A DNA stretch of 64,000 nt from Corynebacterium tuberculostearicum SK141 (GCF_000175635.1 NZ_ACVP01000012.1:124001-188000); one strand, 5' to 3'. Counted from the stretch's first letter, positions 26,918-38,130 are shown. Notes: a model not told the origin generated them from the sequence alone. Program-made: numbers and translations.

Positions 26918-28093
26918 GTGAGCGGCAGTGGTGTACCGCTGCGCGAGCTGGCCCTCGTCATCCTCGTCGCAGCAGCATTTACGTATCTCACCACCGGCGT
27001 GGTGCGCTCCGTTTTGGTGCGCACCGGCCGCGTGGCGGAGATTCGCCTGCGCGACGCCCACACACAGCCCACCCCGCGCATGGGTGGGGTGGCCATGTTT
27101 ACCGGCTTCGCGGCGGCGATATTCCTCGCAGCCCAGCTTCCAGCCTTGACTCGGGGTTTTATGCCCGTCACTCCGGAGATGAATGCGGTACTCTGGGCGG
27201 CCCTGGCGCTATTGCTTGTCGGAGTGGTCGATGACTTGGTGGAGCTGAGTGCCATAGTGAAGCTGTTTGGCCAGCTCTTTGCTGCCACCTTGATGAGCGG
27301 GCTGGGCCTTACCTGGACCCTGCTTTTCATCCCTTTTGGCGGCGGCACCACGGTCGTCCTCGACCAATTGCAAAGCACCCTGCTCACCGCTTTCTTTACC
27401 GTTCTGCTCATCAATGCCATCAACTTTGTCGACGGCCTCGATGGCCTAGCGGCAGGCCTTGGCATGATTGCGGGCGGGGCAATTCTGGTGTTTTCTTTGA
27501 CCGTTCTCCATGACCAAGGCGGTGCGGTCTCGGCATACCCACCGGCCATCATCAGCGCTGCCCTGGTGGGAATGTGCGCTGGATTCTTGCCGCATAACTT
27601 CGAACCGTCGCGCATCTTCATGGGCGATTCTGGCTCGATGCTTATTGGTCTCTTGCTCGCTGCGGCCTCGACTTCTGCGTCTGGCAAGATCAATATGTCG
27701 CTCTACGGCACGGTGGACATTGTCGCCTTGATGTCGCCCATCATTGTGGTGGTCGCAGCGGTGTTTATTCCAGTCCTGGACCTTGTCTGGGCCGTCATTC
27801 GCCGCCTGTCTCAAGGGCGCTCGCCGTTTTCGGCGGACAAGGCGCACATCCATCACCGCCTACTCTCGCTCGGCCATACCCACCGCCGGACCGTGCTGGT
27901 CCTTTACCTGTGGGTCTCCGCCGTAGCCTTCGGCGCGGTGTCCTTTTCTATCGTGCCCCCACCCGTGGCCATCGGCGTTACCGTTGTTGCCTTGCTCTTG
28001 GCATTCGCGGCAACCCTCGTACCTTTGCGGCAAGGAAAGATTGGCCCAGCTGCGCGAGAGACCGTCGTGGTGAAGGAATCCGAGCCCTCGTGA
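26918..28093 (+). CDS. wecA: decaprenyl-phosphate N-acetylglucosaminephosphotransferase (WecA/Rfe)
   Basis: The product is 391 aa with about eleven membrane segments. It carries the family 4 glycosyltransferase motifs DDLVELS (about residue 105), NFVDGLDGLAAG (about 170), GDSGSMLIG and the HIHHRLL loop near residue 310. It should transfer GlcNAc-1-phosphate to decaprenyl phosphate, the first step of the arabinogalactan linker unit. I chose GTG 26918 because GGGAGGA ends 6 nt upstream; an ATG at 26912 sits against that site. The open frame extends further upstream inside tsaC and is not coding. Confidence 0.9.
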   Translation: MSGSGVPLRELALVILVAAAFTYLTTGVVRSVLVRTGRVAEIRLRDAHTQPTPRMGGVAMFTGFAAAIFLAAQLPALTRGFMPVTPEMNAVLWAALALLLVGVVDDLVELSAIVKLFGQLFAATLMSGLGLTWTLLFIPFGGGTTVVLDQLQSTLLTAFFTVLLINAINFVDGLDGLAAGLGMIAGGAILVFSLTVLHDQGGAVSAYPPAIISAALVGMCAGFLPHNFEPSRIFMGDSGSMLIGLLLAAASTSASGKINMSLYGTVDIVALMSPIIVVVAAVFIPVLDLVWAVIRRLSQGRSPFSADKAHIHHRLLSLGHTHRRTVLVLYLWVSAVAFGAVSFSIVPPPVAIGVTVVALLLAFAATLVPLRQGKIGPAARETVVVKESEPS

Positions 28094-28095
28094 GG

Positions 28096-28101
28096 TAGGG
28101 T
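28096..28101 (+). promoter_or_regulatory. -10 box of the AtpI-like gene (leaderless)
   Basis: TAGGGT lies 8 nt before the GTG at 28110; no ribosome site is present. Confidence 0.4.
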
Positions 28102-28109
28102 GTGTAGCC

Positions 28110-28535
28110 GTGAGTGACCAAATAGTGAATCCTGACTTTGATGACCCGCGACTTCCAATACAGCGAGCTGTAAGCCTAGGTGCAAAGGCTCTCCTTGCCA
28201 TTACAATCGTTTCCCTCGCTGTGTGGGGCGGTATGAAGGGTATGCCGGGGGTATGGGGAGTTGCTATTGGTGCTGCCTTTGGCGGTGGTTTCGTGCTTTT
28301 TACAGCTGGGTCTGTCCTCCTTACCGCGAAATCTACCCCGCCCACAACGATTGCCTTAGTTCTAGGAGGGTGGCTAATCAAGCTAATTGTCCTTATTGGT
28401 GTGCTTGCCTTGATCCGCGATCTGGATTTCTACGACACTTGGGCGTTGTTTATAACGGTGGTTTTAGCTCTCGTTGTGACATTAGGCACCGAGGTTTGGG
28501 GAGTCGTTACCTCTAGGGTTACCTACGTATCCTAA
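28110..28535 (+). CDS. AtpI-like membrane protein ahead of the ATP synthase operon
   Basis: The product is 141 aa with four membrane segments (about residues 24-40, 47-68, 78-98 and 107-135). Size, topology and position upstream of atpB match the poorly conserved ATP synthase protein I, thought to help c-ring assembly or Mg2+ supply. The sequence itself does not carry a diagnostic motif. It is read from GTG 28110 behind a TAGGGT box and is followed by a probable terminator and a separate atpB promoter, so its transcription may be partly independent of the main operon. Confidence 0.65.
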   Translation: MSDQIVNPDFDDPRLPIQRAVSLGAKALLAITIVSLAVWGGMKGMPGVWGVAIGAAFGGGFVLFTAGSVLLTAKSTPPTTIALVLGGWLIKLIVLIGVLALIRDLDFYDTWALFITVVLALVVTLGTEVWGVVTSRVTYVS

Positions 28536-28574
28536 GTCCCATACGGTTACTCTAGCGACCTCAATTTGGGATGT

Positions 28575-28616
28575 GCTGTTCTTTGCATGTCGTGGCGGAG
28601 GACAGCTCTTTTTTTA
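28575..28616 (+). terminator. probable terminator after the AtpI-like gene
   Basis: GCTGTTC (28575-28581) can pair with GGACAGC (28600-28606), including one G-U pair, directly before a run TCTTTTTTT. Confidence 0.6.
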
Positions 28617-28999
28617 TGTGCACTACCGGCCAGAAGTGGAAATGGGCACCCCCGAGGAGGAGGTGAAAGAGAACAGTGTGATGAACTCCACGTTCTTGAA
28701 TTTGGCCGGAAAATAGCGGTTTTGATCCTTTGATCGCTGCTGTGGGAAAGATCAACTCGCAAACTGGGGCCCCCACGTGCAAAAACTCTTGATCTAGCTG
28801 ATACTATTTCCCTCGGGTTACCGCGGTAGTTGGCACCAGCCTGCTTTCCGTCCTGGTAAATCCCTGCCTTGATCACGCTGATGTGCGACGGAGTCCGTGT
28901 TCAAGGCGGAGAGTTTGAGACGTCCATCGCACCACAGAAGCTTTCACAAGCTGTGTGGCCCGAACACGGGAGAGAACGCTGAGCGTTACAACATTGGCT
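28617..28999 (+). promoter_or_regulatory. atp operon promoter and leader
   Basis: The gap from 28536 to atpB holds no convincing gene. After the terminator, an extended -10 box TGATACTAT (28799-28807) would start transcription near 28814 and give a leader of about 185 nt. No known riboswitch is recognised. The region is visibly richer in A and T than the flanking genes. Confidence 0.5.
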
Positions 29000-29800
29000 A
29001 TGAAAGGGCACTTCCATACGCCCGATCTAGGTGAAGAATTCTTCCCGGGGCAAATGAATGCTGACCATCTGTTTTTCGGCGACTTTGCCGGCGGATGGTT
29101 CGCGCTTGATCGCCTGATGCTGATTCGTATATTGATGACGCTGATTGTGGTGATCCTATTCTGGGCCGCCTTTAAGAACCCCAAGCTGGTTCCTTCCGGC
29201 CTTCAGAATGTGGGCGAAAACGCGGTCGACTTTGTCCGTGTACATATCGCTGAGGACATCTTGGGTAAGAAGGAGGGAAAGCGATTTCTGCCAATTATCG
29301 CTAGCATCTTCTTCGCGGTTTTGTTTATGAACGTTGCGACCGTTATCCCGGGGCTAAACGTCTCGCCAAACGGTCGTATTGGTATGCCAATTGTCTTGGC
29401 TGCCGTTGCGTATATCGCCATGATTTACGCCGGTGCTAAGCGTTACGGCTTGGGAAAGTTCATTCGCTCCTCTGTAGTGATTCCGAACTTGCCTCCGCTA
29501 CTGCACTTGCTGGTGGTACCGATTGAATTTTTCTCTACGTTCATTCTGCGACCGGTTACCCTTGCTATTCGTCTCATGGCGAACTTCCTTGCTGGACACA
29601 TCATCCTGGTTCTTCTCTTCTCTGCTACGAATTTCTTCTTCTGGCAGCTGAATGGGTGGACCGCCCTGTCTGGATTAACCGTTGTCTTGGGCTTGGCTAT
29701 GAGCCTGTTCGAGATTCTGGTTATTTTCCTGCAGGCGTACATCTTCGCTCTGTTGACGGCGGTGTACATTGAGCTGTCCCTGCACGCAGATTCGCACTAA
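29000..29800 (+). CDS. atpB: ATP synthase Fo subunit a
   Basis: The product is 266 aa from ATG 29000. It is the proton-channel subunit of the F1Fo ATP synthase, with about six membrane segments. The essential arginine lies in AIRLMANFLAGH (about residue 195). No ribosome site is in good position for this ATG. An in-frame CTG at 28979 has GGGAGAG just upstream, so an N-terminal extension of seven residues (from CTGAGCGTT) is possible. It opens the atpBEFHAGDC operon. Confidence 0.93.
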   Translation: MKGHFHTPDLGEEFFPGQMNADHLFFGDFAGGWFALDRLMLIRILMTLIVVILFWAAFKNPKLVPSGLQNVGENAVDFVRVHIAEDILGKKEGKRFLPIIASIFFAVLFMNVATVIPGLNVSPNGRIGMPIVLAAVAYIAMIYAGAKRYGLGKFIRSSVVIPNLPPLLHLLVVPIEFFSTFILRPVTLAIRLMANFLAGHIILVLLFSATNFFFWQLNGWTALSGLTVVLGLAMSLFEILVIFLQAYIFALLTAVYIELSLHADSH

Positions 29801-29838
29801 GGACGAGGTCGACGAGCGCGACCGAGTAAACCACCTAA

Positions 29839-30144
<306 letters not shown>

Positions 30145-30187
30145 AAGATCGAGTTTTCCAAACCGAAACTTTTAAGACGGGAGACCT

Positions 30188-30757
30188 ATGAATAACGTCG
30201 TTTATATGCTTGCTGCAGAAGGAGGGGAGAACCCGGGATCGGGTAGCTTCTCCGTGCTTCTGCCCAAGAATTATGACATTTTCTGGTCTTTGCTGTGCTT
30301 CATTGTAATTCTCTTGTTGTTCTGGAAGCTTGTGCTTCCGAAGTACACCAAGATGCTGCAGGAGCGTGAAGACCGGATCGAGGGCGGCTTGAACCGCGCT
30401 AAGGCTCAGCAGGCCGAGGCTAAGGCTGCTCTGGAAAAGTACAATGCTCAGCTGGCCGATGCCCGTGCAGAGGCAGCCGAGATCCGCGAGCAGGCGCGTG
30501 AGCGCGGTAAGCAGATTGAGGCCGAGGCTAAGACCAACGCGGAAGAAGAGTCCCGCCGCATCGTCGCCAATGGCGAAAAGCAGCTGGAGGCTTCCCGCTC
30601 GCAGGTTGTTACTGAGCTGCGTTCCGAAATGGGCCAGAACTCCATCAACCTGGCGGAGAAGATTCTGGGCGGCGAGCTTTCCGACGCCTCTAAGAAGTCC
30701 TCCACCATTGATGGCTTCTTGTCCGAGCTCGACTCTGTGGCACCGGCCGGAAAGTAG
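30188..30757 (+). CDS. atpF: ATP synthase Fo subunit b
   Basis: The product is 189 aa. One membrane segment (about residues 28-48) is followed by a long charged coiled-coil ([20 protein letters not shown] onwards) that forms the peripheral stalk. It stands 43 bp after atpE with a GGGAGA site, and 6 bp before atpH. Unlike in mycobacteria, where part of b is fused to delta, the two genes are separate here. Confidence 0.95.
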   Translation: MNNVVYMLAAEGGENPGSGSFSVLLPKNYDIFWSLLCFIVILLLFWKLVLPKYTKMLQEREDRIEGGLNRAKAQQAEAKAALEKYNAQLADARAEAAEIREQARERGKQIEAEAKTNAEEESRRIVANGEKQLEASRSQVVTELRSEMGQNSINLAEKILGGELSDASKKSSTIDGFLSELDSVAPAGK

Positions 30758-30763
30758 GCAACT

Positions 30764-31579
30764 ATGAAGGCAGCTAGCCGCGAAGCACTCGCAACCTCGC
30801 AAACCCGCTTGGATGAGATCCTGGGAGGCGACAACAATGTCGCCACCGCCGCGCAGGCGGGCCTGGATATCTTCGAGGTTGTCGATGTCTTGGATGCAGA
30901 CCGCGAATTGCGCGTCGCATTCACCGATATCGCCGCCCCGAGCGAGGCACGCAAGTCCCTGGCTGAGACCCTGTTTGGCCCCAAGATTTCCGATGGCGCA
31001 TTGCGCATCATCCAGGAAGCTGCGGCCGCACAGTGGTCCACCCCGAAGGACTTTGTCAAGGGCTTGGTGTCCCTGGGCCGCCGCGCACTGCTGCGCGGTG
31101 CTGAGGCGCAGGGTCAGCTGGGCCAGGTAGAAGACGAGCTCTTCCGCCTGTCCCAGATCCTTGACCGTGAGGGCGAGCTCACCCAGCTGCTTTCCGACCG
31201 AACTGCTGATTCCGCCCGCAAGCGCGGATTGCTGGCAAACGTGCTCTACGGCAAGGTCACGATGTTTACTGAGGCCCTCGTGCTTCAGGCCATCTCCCGC
31301 CCAGAGCAGAACCCGATCGATGACGTAGCCGCTCTGGCTGATTCTGCAGCTGACCTGCAGGACCGCACCATTGCGCGCGTTACCGCAGCGGGTGAACTAA
31401 ACGAAGGCCAGCAAGCAGTACTCGCTGAGAAGCTGGGCAAAATTTATGGTCGTGCGATGTCCATTCACTCTGAGGTTGACACCAGCCTCCTCGGTGGCAT
31501 GCGCATCCGCGTCGGCGATGAAGTCATTGATGGCTCCACGGCAGGCAAGATTGCCCGCCTGCGTGCCCAGATGGCGTAG
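30764..31579 (+). CDS. atpH: ATP synthase F1 subunit delta
   Basis: The product is 271 aa, longer than the roughly 180 aa of most bacteria but normal for actinobacteria, which carry an N-terminal extension. The conserved C-terminal part (TAAGELNEGQQAVLAEKLGKIYGR and VDTSLLGGMRIRVGDEVIDGS) joins F1 to the b stalk. It lies between atpF and atpA on the operon. Confidence 0.93.
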   Translation: MKAASREALATSQTRLDEILGGDNNVATAAQAGLDIFEVVDVLDADRELRVAFTDIAAPSEARKSLAETLFGPKISDGALRIIQEAAAAQWSTPKDFVKGLVSLGRRALLRGAEAQGQLGQVEDELFRLSQILDREGELTQLLSDRTADSARKRGLLANVLYGKVTMFTEALVLQAISRPEQNPIDDVAALADSAADLQDRTIARVTAAGELNEGQQAVLAEKLGKIYGRAMSIHSEVDTSLLGGMRIRVGDEVIDGSTAGKIARLRAQMA

Positions 31580-31639
31580 CCGAAACGACAGAAACGATTT
31601 AAGTAAGTGCTGGAAGATACTACCGAGAGCAGGAAGAAC

Positions 31640-33280
31640 ATGGCGGAGCTGACGATCTCCTCCGACGAGATCCGTAGTGCGATTGCGAACTACACCTCGA
31701 GCTACTCCGCGGAGGCCTCCCGTGAGGAGGTCGGCGTGGTCATTTCGGCAGCTGACGGTATTGCGCAGGTTTCTGGCCTGCCGTCCGTTATGGCGAATGA
31801 GCTGCTCGAGTTCCCAGGCGGCGTGATTGGCGTCGCACAGAACCTTGACACTAACTCCATCGGTGTCGTGGTCCTGGGCAACTTCGAGTCCCTCAAGGAG
31901 GGCGACGAGGTTAAGAGGACCGGCGAGGTTCTCTCCATCCCAGTGGGCGAGGAATTCCTCGGCCGCGTAATTAACCCATTGGGTCAGCCGATCGACGGCA
32001 TGGGCCCAATCAACGCTGAAGAGGAGCGCGTCCTCGAGTTGCAGGCACCATCCGTGCTGCAGCGCCAGCCGGTTGAAGAGCCAATGCAGACCGGCATCAA
32101 GGCTATCGACGCAATGACCCCGATCGGCCGCGGCCAGCGCCAGCTGGTCATCGGTGACCGTAAGACCGGTAAGACCGCGGTCTGCATCGATACCATTTTG
32201 AACCAGAAGGCTAACTGGGAGTCCGGCGACAAGGACAAGCAGGTACGCTGCATCTACGTCGCCATCGGCCAGAAGGGCTCGACCATCGCTGGCGTGCGCC
32301 GCACCCTTGAGGAGCACGGCGCACTGGATTACACCACCATCGTGGCCGCACCGGCTTCCGATTCCGCCGGCTTCAAGTGGCTGGCACCGTTCTCCGGTGC
32401 AGCGCTGGGTCAGCACTGGATGTACCAGGGCAACCACGTCCTGGTTATCTACGATGATCTGACCAAGCAGGCTGAGGCCTACCGTGCCATTTCCTTGCTG
32501 CTGCGCCGTCCGCCGGGACGCGAGGCATACCCAGGCGATGTGTTCTACCTGCACTCCCGCCTGCTGGAGCGTGCTGCAAAGCTTTCCGACGACATGGGTG
32601 CTGGTTCCATGACCGCCCTGCCGATCATTGAGACCAAGGCAAACGACGTCGGCGCCTTCATTCCGACCAACGTCATCTCCATTACTGACGGCCAGGTCTT
32701 CTTGGAGTCCGACCTGTTCAACCAGGGCGTTCGCCCGGCTATTAACGTCGGTGTTTCCGTCTCCCGTGTCGGTGGCGCTGCACAGACCAAGGGCATGAAG
32801 AAGGTCGCCGGTAACCTGCGTCTGGACCTGGCTTCCTACCGTGACCTGCAGGCCTTCGCGGCATTCGCATCTGACCTGGATGCTGCCTCCAAGGCTCAGT
32901 TGGAGCGCGGTTCCCGTCTGGTCGAGCTGCTGAAGCAGTCGGAGTCCTCCCCGCAGCCGGTGGAGTACCAGATGGTGTCCATTTACCTCGCCGAGGCTGG
33001 CATCTTCGACGTCGTTCCCGTTGAAGACGTCCGCCGCTTCGAGGACGAGGTGCACGAGTACCTCAATGCCAATACCCCAGAGGTCTTTGAGCAGATTTCC
33101 GGCGGCAAGCCGCTGACCGATGAGTCCAAGGACGCATTGGTTGCGGCAGCTAAGGACTTCCAGCCGACCTTCCGCACCTCCGAGGGCCACAACCTAGGCT
33201 CCGAGGCGCCGGAAGAGCCGTTGGATGAAAGCGACGTAAAGAACACCGAGCTCAACGTCTCCCGCAAGACGGCTAAGTAG
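31640..33280 (+). CDS. atpA: ATP synthase F1 subunit alpha
   Basis: The product is 546 aa from ATG 31640, behind AGGAAG; the open frame begins at 31607 but [12 protein letters not shown] is the conserved corynebacterial start. It has the P-loop GDRKTGKT (about residue 172) and the alpha-subunit signature [14 protein letters not shown] (about 370). Alpha subunits bind nucleotide without catalysis and alternate with beta in the F1 head. The C-terminal extension ending in [10 protein letters not shown] is the actinobacterial type. Confidence 0.97.
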   Translation: MAELTISSDEIRSAIANYTSSYSAEASREEVGVVISAADGIAQVSGLPSVMANELLEFPGGVIGVAQNLDTNSIGVVVLGNFESLKEGDEVKRTGEVLSIPVGEEFLGRVINPLGQPIDGMGPINAEEERVLELQAPSVLQRQPVEEPMQTGIKAIDAMTPIGRGQRQLVIGDRKTGKTAVCIDTILNQKANWESGDKDKQVRCIYVAIGQKGSTIAGVRRTLEEHGALDYTTIVAAPASDSAGFKWLAPFSGAALGQHWMYQGNHVLVIYDDLTKQAEAYRAISLLLRRPPGREAYPGDVFYLHSRLLERAAKLSDDMGAGSMTALPIIETKANDVGAFIPTNVISITDGQVFLESDLFNQGVRPAINVGVSVSRVGGAAQTKGMKKVAGNLRLDLASYRDLQAFAAFASDLDAASKAQLERGSRLVELLKQSESSPQPVEYQMVSIYLAEAGIFDVVPVEDVRRFEDEVHEYLNANTPEVFEQISGGKPLTDESKDALVAAAKDFQPTFRTSEGHNLGSEAPEEPLDESDVKNTELNVSRKTAK

Positions 33281-33330
33281 AGTTCAGAACTCAAAACTAA
33301 CCGTCTAGATTAAAGAAGGGAGGAGACACG

Positions 33331-34320
33331 ATGGCTAATCTTCGCGAACTACGTGACCGCATCCGGTCCGTCAATTCGACTAAGAAGATCACCAAGGCCC
33401 AGGAGCTCATTGCTACCTCGCGCATTACCAAGGCGCAGGCTAGGGTAGAGGCCTCACAGCCGTACGCGGCTGAGATGACCAGCATGATGAACAAGCTGGC
33501 TGCGGCTTCTACGTTGGAGCATGACATGCTGCGTGAGCGTGAAGACGGAAACGTCGCCGCCATCCTCGTGGTCACTTCTGACCGCGGTATGTGCGGTGGC
33601 TACAACAACAACGTCTTCAAGAAGGCGGCACAGCTGCAAGCTCTCCTGGAAAGCAAGGGCTACGAGGTAGTTCGCTACGTTACCGGTAATAAGGGCATCG
33701 GCCACTACAAGTTCCGCGAGGACGAGGTAGTTGGCAGCTGGGGCGGTTTCTCTCAGGATCCAACTTGGGAGACCACCCACGATGTGCGCCGTCACCTGAT
33801 TGATGGCTTTATTGCTGGTTCCCATGGCACTACCAAGGGCCGCGACGGCCTGCATGCGCAGGGTGAAGGCGCCGGTGTACGTGGCTTTGACCAGCTACAC
33901 GTTGTTTACACCGAGTTTGAGTCCATGCTGACCCAGACCGCGCGTGCTCAGCAGCTGTTGCCAGTTCAGCCGGTTATTCAGGATGAGGAGTATCACCTCG
34001 GTGAATCCGCTCTGACTGACTCCGAGTCTGCGGATGATGTCGCCGCAGGATTCGAGTTTGAGCCAGACGCAGATACGCTGATGGAAGCGCTGCTTCCGCA
34101 GTACGTCTCGCGTATCCTGTTTGCTATGTTCTTGGAAGCTTCCGCTTCCGAGTCCGCTGCACGCCGTACAGCTATGAAGTCTGCTACTGACAACGCAACC
34201 GAGATGGTCGAGGACCTCTCTCGCGTGGCTAACCAGGCCCGTCAGGCACAGATTACCCAGGAAATTTCAGAGATCGTCGGTGGCGCTGGCGCGCTATCTG
34301 ACAGCGCAGAAAGTGACTAG
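33331..34320 (+). CDS. atpG: ATP synthase F1 subunit gamma
   Basis: The product is 329 aa, the rotating central shaft. The N-terminal helix (RDRIRSVNSTKKITKAQELIA) and the C-terminal helix (SAARRTAMKSATDNATEMVEDL) are conserved. The protein is about 35 residues longer than the E. coli subunit; the extra residues include an acidic stretch near 220-250 (ESALTDSESADDVAAGFEFE), a feature also known from corynebacteria and mycobacteria. A GGGAGGAG ribosome site precedes the ATG, and atpD follows after 3 bp. Confidence 0.95.
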   Translation: MANLRELRDRIRSVNSTKKITKAQELIATSRITKAQARVEASQPYAAEMTSMMNKLAAASTLEHDMLREREDGNVAAILVVTSDRGMCGGYNNNVFKKAAQLQALLESKGYEVVRYVTGNKGIGHYKFREDEVVGSWGGFSQDPTWETTHDVRRHLIDGFIAGSHGTTKGRDGLHAQGEGAGVRGFDQLHVVYTEFESMLTQTARAQQLLPVQPVIQDEEYHLGESALTDSESADDVAAGFEFEPDADTLMEALLPQYVSRILFAMFLEASASESAARRTAMKSATDNATEMVEDLSRVANQARQAQITQEISEIVGGAGALSDSAESD

Positions 34321-35769
<1,449 letters not shown>

Positions 35770-35779
35770 GGAGAGGCAC

Positions 35780-36148
35780 ATGGCTGACATCACCGCCGAA
35801 TTGGTTTCCGTCGAGCGCCTGCTGTGGTCTGGACAGGCCTCCATGGTCACGGCTGAGACCACCGAGGGTGAGATCGGCGTGCTTCCCGGTCACGAGCCAA
35901 TGATCGGTCAGCTGATCGATAATGGCGTGGTGACCATCCACCCAGTGGACGGCGAGCGCCGCGTCGCCGCCGTGCAGGGTGGTTTCCTCTCCGTTACCCA
36001 GGACAAGATTACCGTCCTCGCTGATTGGGCCATCTGGTCCAATGAGGTGGATGAGGAGAAGGCTCAGAAGGATTTCGCTTCTGAGCACGAGCTCACCAAG
36101 TCCCGTGGCGAGGCCGCACAGCGTGCAGTTCGCCGCGCCAAGGCTTAA
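35780..36148 (+). CDS. atpC: ATP synthase F1 subunit epsilon
   Basis: The product is 122 aa. The N-terminal beta-barrel ([31 protein letters not shown]) is typical; the C-terminal helical part is short and charged, as in actinobacteria. It links the gamma shaft to the c-ring. It closes the atp operon, and a strong terminator follows about 50 bp downstream. Confidence 0.94.
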   Translation: MADITAELVSVERLLWSGQASMVTAETTEGEIGVLPGHEPMIGQLIDNGVVTIHPVDGERRVAAVQGGFLSVTQDKITVLADWAIWSNEVDEEKAQKDFASEHELTKSRGEAAQRAVRRAKA

Positions 36149-36199
36149 TACCTTGGATTGGTAGGAGAGGGCAGCAATAGCCGCCCTTCCTGCTCTCTT

Positions 36200-36247
36200 A
36201 AGGCGCGTCGGTTTATAGCCGGTGCGCCTTCTTCGTTTTTTCTTTGC
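36200..36247 (+). terminator. rho-independent terminator of the atp operon
   Basis: AAGGCGC (36200-36206) pairs with GCGCCTT (36224-36230), with further pairing in the loop flanks (CGG, CCG), followed by a T-rich run with TTTTTT. Confidence 0.85.
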
Positions 36248-36281
36248 CTTTTCTTATTGGCGTGTAGGCCCTTCAAGGCGC

Positions 36282-36287
36282 TACAAT
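36282..36287 (+). promoter_or_regulatory. -10 box for the DUF2550 gene
   Basis: TACAAT, with a TTGGCG 19 bp upstream (36257-36262), just beyond the atp terminator. It would give a leader of about 30 nt. Confidence 0.5.
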
Positions 36288-36322
36288 CCAAAGAATCAGT
36301 TTCTCCACAGAGCGAGGATGGC

Positions 36323-36811
36323 GTGAAAAGGCCCATGAATTCAACGGTGGTTGCAGTGCTTCTGTGGGCCCTTGCAGTGGCCCTGCTGCTAGTTATTTTT
36401 CTGGCTGCGCTTCGCTTTTTCACCGTGCGATCGCGCGGTACTTCAGTCCTTCTGCGCCGAGTTCCGGCTAAGAATTCCCTTTCCTGGCGCCATGGTTCGT
36501 TGCGTTATGAAGGCGAATTTGTGGAGTATTTCAAGCTCCGTTCTGTCTCTCCGCGCTGCGATCTGCGCATCAACCGCCTCGACATCGAAGTAGTGAGCAC
36601 CCGCCCGCTTGATGATGACGAGGCTTCTTTTATGTCCGCTGCCACCGAGGTCGTTCGCTTTCGGGCCAAGGGAAAAGAATATGAGCTGGCGTCCGACGCA
36701 CACGGCATCATGGCCTTTGGGGCGTGGGTAGAGGCCGCTCCATCAAAGCGCCAGCAGCGCTTTGACTTCCGGGAATTGCGCGAGCGCGCTACCCGTCAAT
36801 CCAAGCGATAA
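36323..36811 (+). CDS. DUF2550 single-pass membrane protein
   Basis: The product is 162 aa from GTG 36323 (GAGGA ends 4 nt upstream); ATG 36335 is a nearly equal choice. One membrane segment (about residues 8-30) precedes a cytoplasmic domain with many arginines ([37 protein letters not shown]). The fold is that of DUF2550, found between atpC and nucS across corynebacteria and mycobacteria. Its function is unknown; the conserved spot beside the ATP synthase operon is the only hint. Confidence 0.75.
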   Translation: MKRPMNSTVVAVLLWALAVALLLVIFLAALRFFTVRSRGTSVLLRRVPAKNSLSWRHGSLRYEGEFVEYFKLRSVSPRCDLRINRLDIEVVSTRPLDDDEASFMSAATEVVRFRAKGKEYELASDAHGIMAFGAWVEAAPSKRQQRFDFRELRERATRQSKR

Positions 36812-36821
36812 CTCCACCCGC

Positions 36822-36827
36822 TAGGGT
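36822..36827 (+). promoter_or_regulatory. -10 box of nucS (leaderless)
   Basis: TAGGGT lies 7 nt before the nucS ATG without a ribosome site. Confidence 0.5.
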
Positions 36828-36834
36828 AGAGAAC

Positions 36835-37527
36835 ATGCGTTTAGTAATCGCCCGATGCTCAGTAGATTACGTGGGCCGCTTGGATGCCCACCTGCCGATG
36901 GCAGACCGCCTGCTCATCGTCAAAGCGGACGGTTCCGTGTCCGTGCATGCCGACGACCGCGCTTATAAGCCGCTCAACTGGATGACACCCCCGTGCACCC
37001 TGAAGGAGTCAGCGATTGAGGACCTCGACGGGGAAGACACCGGCGAAATTTTGTGGCTGGTGGAAAACCCCAAGGGCGAGCAGTTACGTATCACCATTGC
37101 TGAGATTCATGAAGAAATCTCCTATGACATGGGCGAGGATCCAGGCCTAGTCAAGGATGGCGTCGAAGCTCACTTACAAGAGCTGTTGGCGGACCAGATT
37201 GATACCTTGGGCGCGCGCTACACCTTGGTGCGCCGCGAATATCCTACAGCCATCGGTCCTGTGGACATCATGGCGAAGGATGAGAACAATAATAACGTCG
37301 CCATCGAGGTAAAGCGCCGCGGTGGCATTGATGGCGTAGAACAGCTGACACGGTATCTAGAGCTGCTTAATCGCGATGAACTTCTCGCCCCTGTGTCCGG
37401 TGTATTTGCGGCCCAGGAAATCAAGCCGCAAGCTCGTACCTTGGCTGAGGACCGCGGCATTCGGTGCGTCGTATTGGATTACCAGGAGTTGCGCGGGCTC
37501 GAGTCGAATGAACTGCGACTGTTCTAA
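36835..37527 (+). CDS. nucS: mismatch-specific endonuclease NucS (EndoMS)
   Basis: The product is 230 aa. NucS cuts both strands at G-T, G-G and T-T mismatches and replaces MutS/MutL repair in most actinobacteria. The N-terminal beta-sandwich binds DNA; the C-terminal nuclease domain has the PD-(D/E)xK set, with Asp in GPVDIMAKD and EVKRRGG near residue 160. The chain ends in LRLF, a short C-terminal beta-clamp-binding peptide. It starts 7 nt after TAGGGT (leaderless) and ends in TAATG shared with the next gene. Confidence 0.95.
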   Translation: MRLVIARCSVDYVGRLDAHLPMADRLLIVKADGSVSVHADDRAYKPLNWMTPPCTLKESAIEDLDGEDTGEILWLVENPKGEQLRITIAEIHEEISYDMGEDPGLVKDGVEAHLQELLADQIDTLGARYTLVRREYPTAIGPVDIMAKDENNNNVAIEVKRRGGIDGVEQLTRYLELLNRDELLAPVSGVFAAQEIKPQARTLAEDRGIRCVVLDYQELRGLESNELRLF

Positions 37528-37811
37528 TGCCACGGCGAAATAGACGCAAACCCATAGAGATCCGATCCCTGCCTAAGGACGGCTCAACCTTTCTGGGCTC
37601 GCAAACGGTCGAGGGACCAAGCTGGACGCACGGCGAACCCTACGTCATGCGGCATATTGGTTCTGCTCGCGCTCAGAAGTACTACGTGTGCCCTGGCTGT
37701 AACCAAAACATTCCGCCCGGGGTGGCACACATCGTCGCCTGGCCGCGAGACGTGGGCCGCCAGGGCGACGATCGCCGGCATTGGCACCGCCACTGCTGGG
37801 AGCGTAGGTAG
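37527..37811 (+). CDS. small conserved protein downstream of nucS, zinc-ribbon/HNH-like
   Basis: The product is 94 aa, translationally coupled to nucS (TAATG). It is strongly basic at the N-terminus (MPRRNRRKP). A CPGC motif near residue 55 and RRHWHRHCWERR at the C-terminus give two Cys plus a His/Cys group, as in a small zinc-binding or remnant HNH fold. Homologues beside nucS in other actinobacteria are usually annotated as ATP/GTP-binding protein without evidence. Coupling suggests a role with NucS, but this is inference. Confidence 0.7.
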   Translation: MPRRNRRKPIEIRSLPKDGSTFLGSQTVEGPSWTHGEPYVMRHIGSARAQKYYVCPGCNQNIPPGVAHIVAWPRDVGRQGDDRRHWHRHCWERR

Positions 37812-37814
37812 ACT
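37809..37814 (+). promoter_or_regulatory. -10 box of the thiamine-binding-like gene (leaderless)
   Basis: TAGACT lies 7 nt before the ATG at 37822 and overlaps the stop of the upstream gene. Confidence 0.45.
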
Positions 37815-37821
37815 AGCGGGC

Positions 37822-38130
37822 ATGATTGTTGCATTTTCTGTAGCCCCAGCGGTGGTCAATAATGACTCCCAAGAAATGGCTGATGCCGTGTCCGAGGCTG
37901 TGCGCGTAGTCCGCGAATCCGGCCTGCCCAACGAGACTAATGCCATGTTCACCTTGCTAGAGGGCGAATGGGACGAGGTCTTTGGCACGATTAAAAAAGC
38001 CACCGATGCAGTGCGTGCGGTTTCCCCACGCACTTCTTTGGTGGTCAAGGCCGATATTCGCGAAGGCGTAACTAATCAGCTAACGGACAAAGTAGATGCG
38101 GTTAACCGCCGCCTTGCAAAGGAGGACTAG
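37822..38130 (+). CDS. thiamine-binding-like protein (MTH1187/YkoF family)
   Basis: The product is 102 aa from ATG 37822; the frame is open further upstream but that part lies in the previous gene. The sequence MIVAFSVAPAVV, the central SGLPNETNAMFTLLEGEWDEV and the C-terminal SLVVKADIREGV fit the small MTH1187 (DUF77) fold, which binds thiamine or its pyrimidine moiety in some members. The ligand here is not known. It abuts the CnoX-like gene. Confidence 0.75.
   Translation: MIVAFSVAPAVVNNDSQEMADAVSEAVRVVRESGLPNETNAMFTLLEGEWDEVFGTIKKATDAVRAVSPRTSLVVKADIREGVTNQLTDKVDAVNRRLAKED

Noticed and set aside
31397-33190. Open frame of 597 codons on the minus strand across atpA
   Set aside because: It mirrors atpA, whose protein is unmistakable; high G+C and codon bias keep the opposite frame open. 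It shows no domain.
33280-33292. Palindrome GAGTTC-A-GAACTC after atpA as a terminator
   Set aside because: A one-base loop cannot close, there is no T run, and atpG must be cotranscribed.
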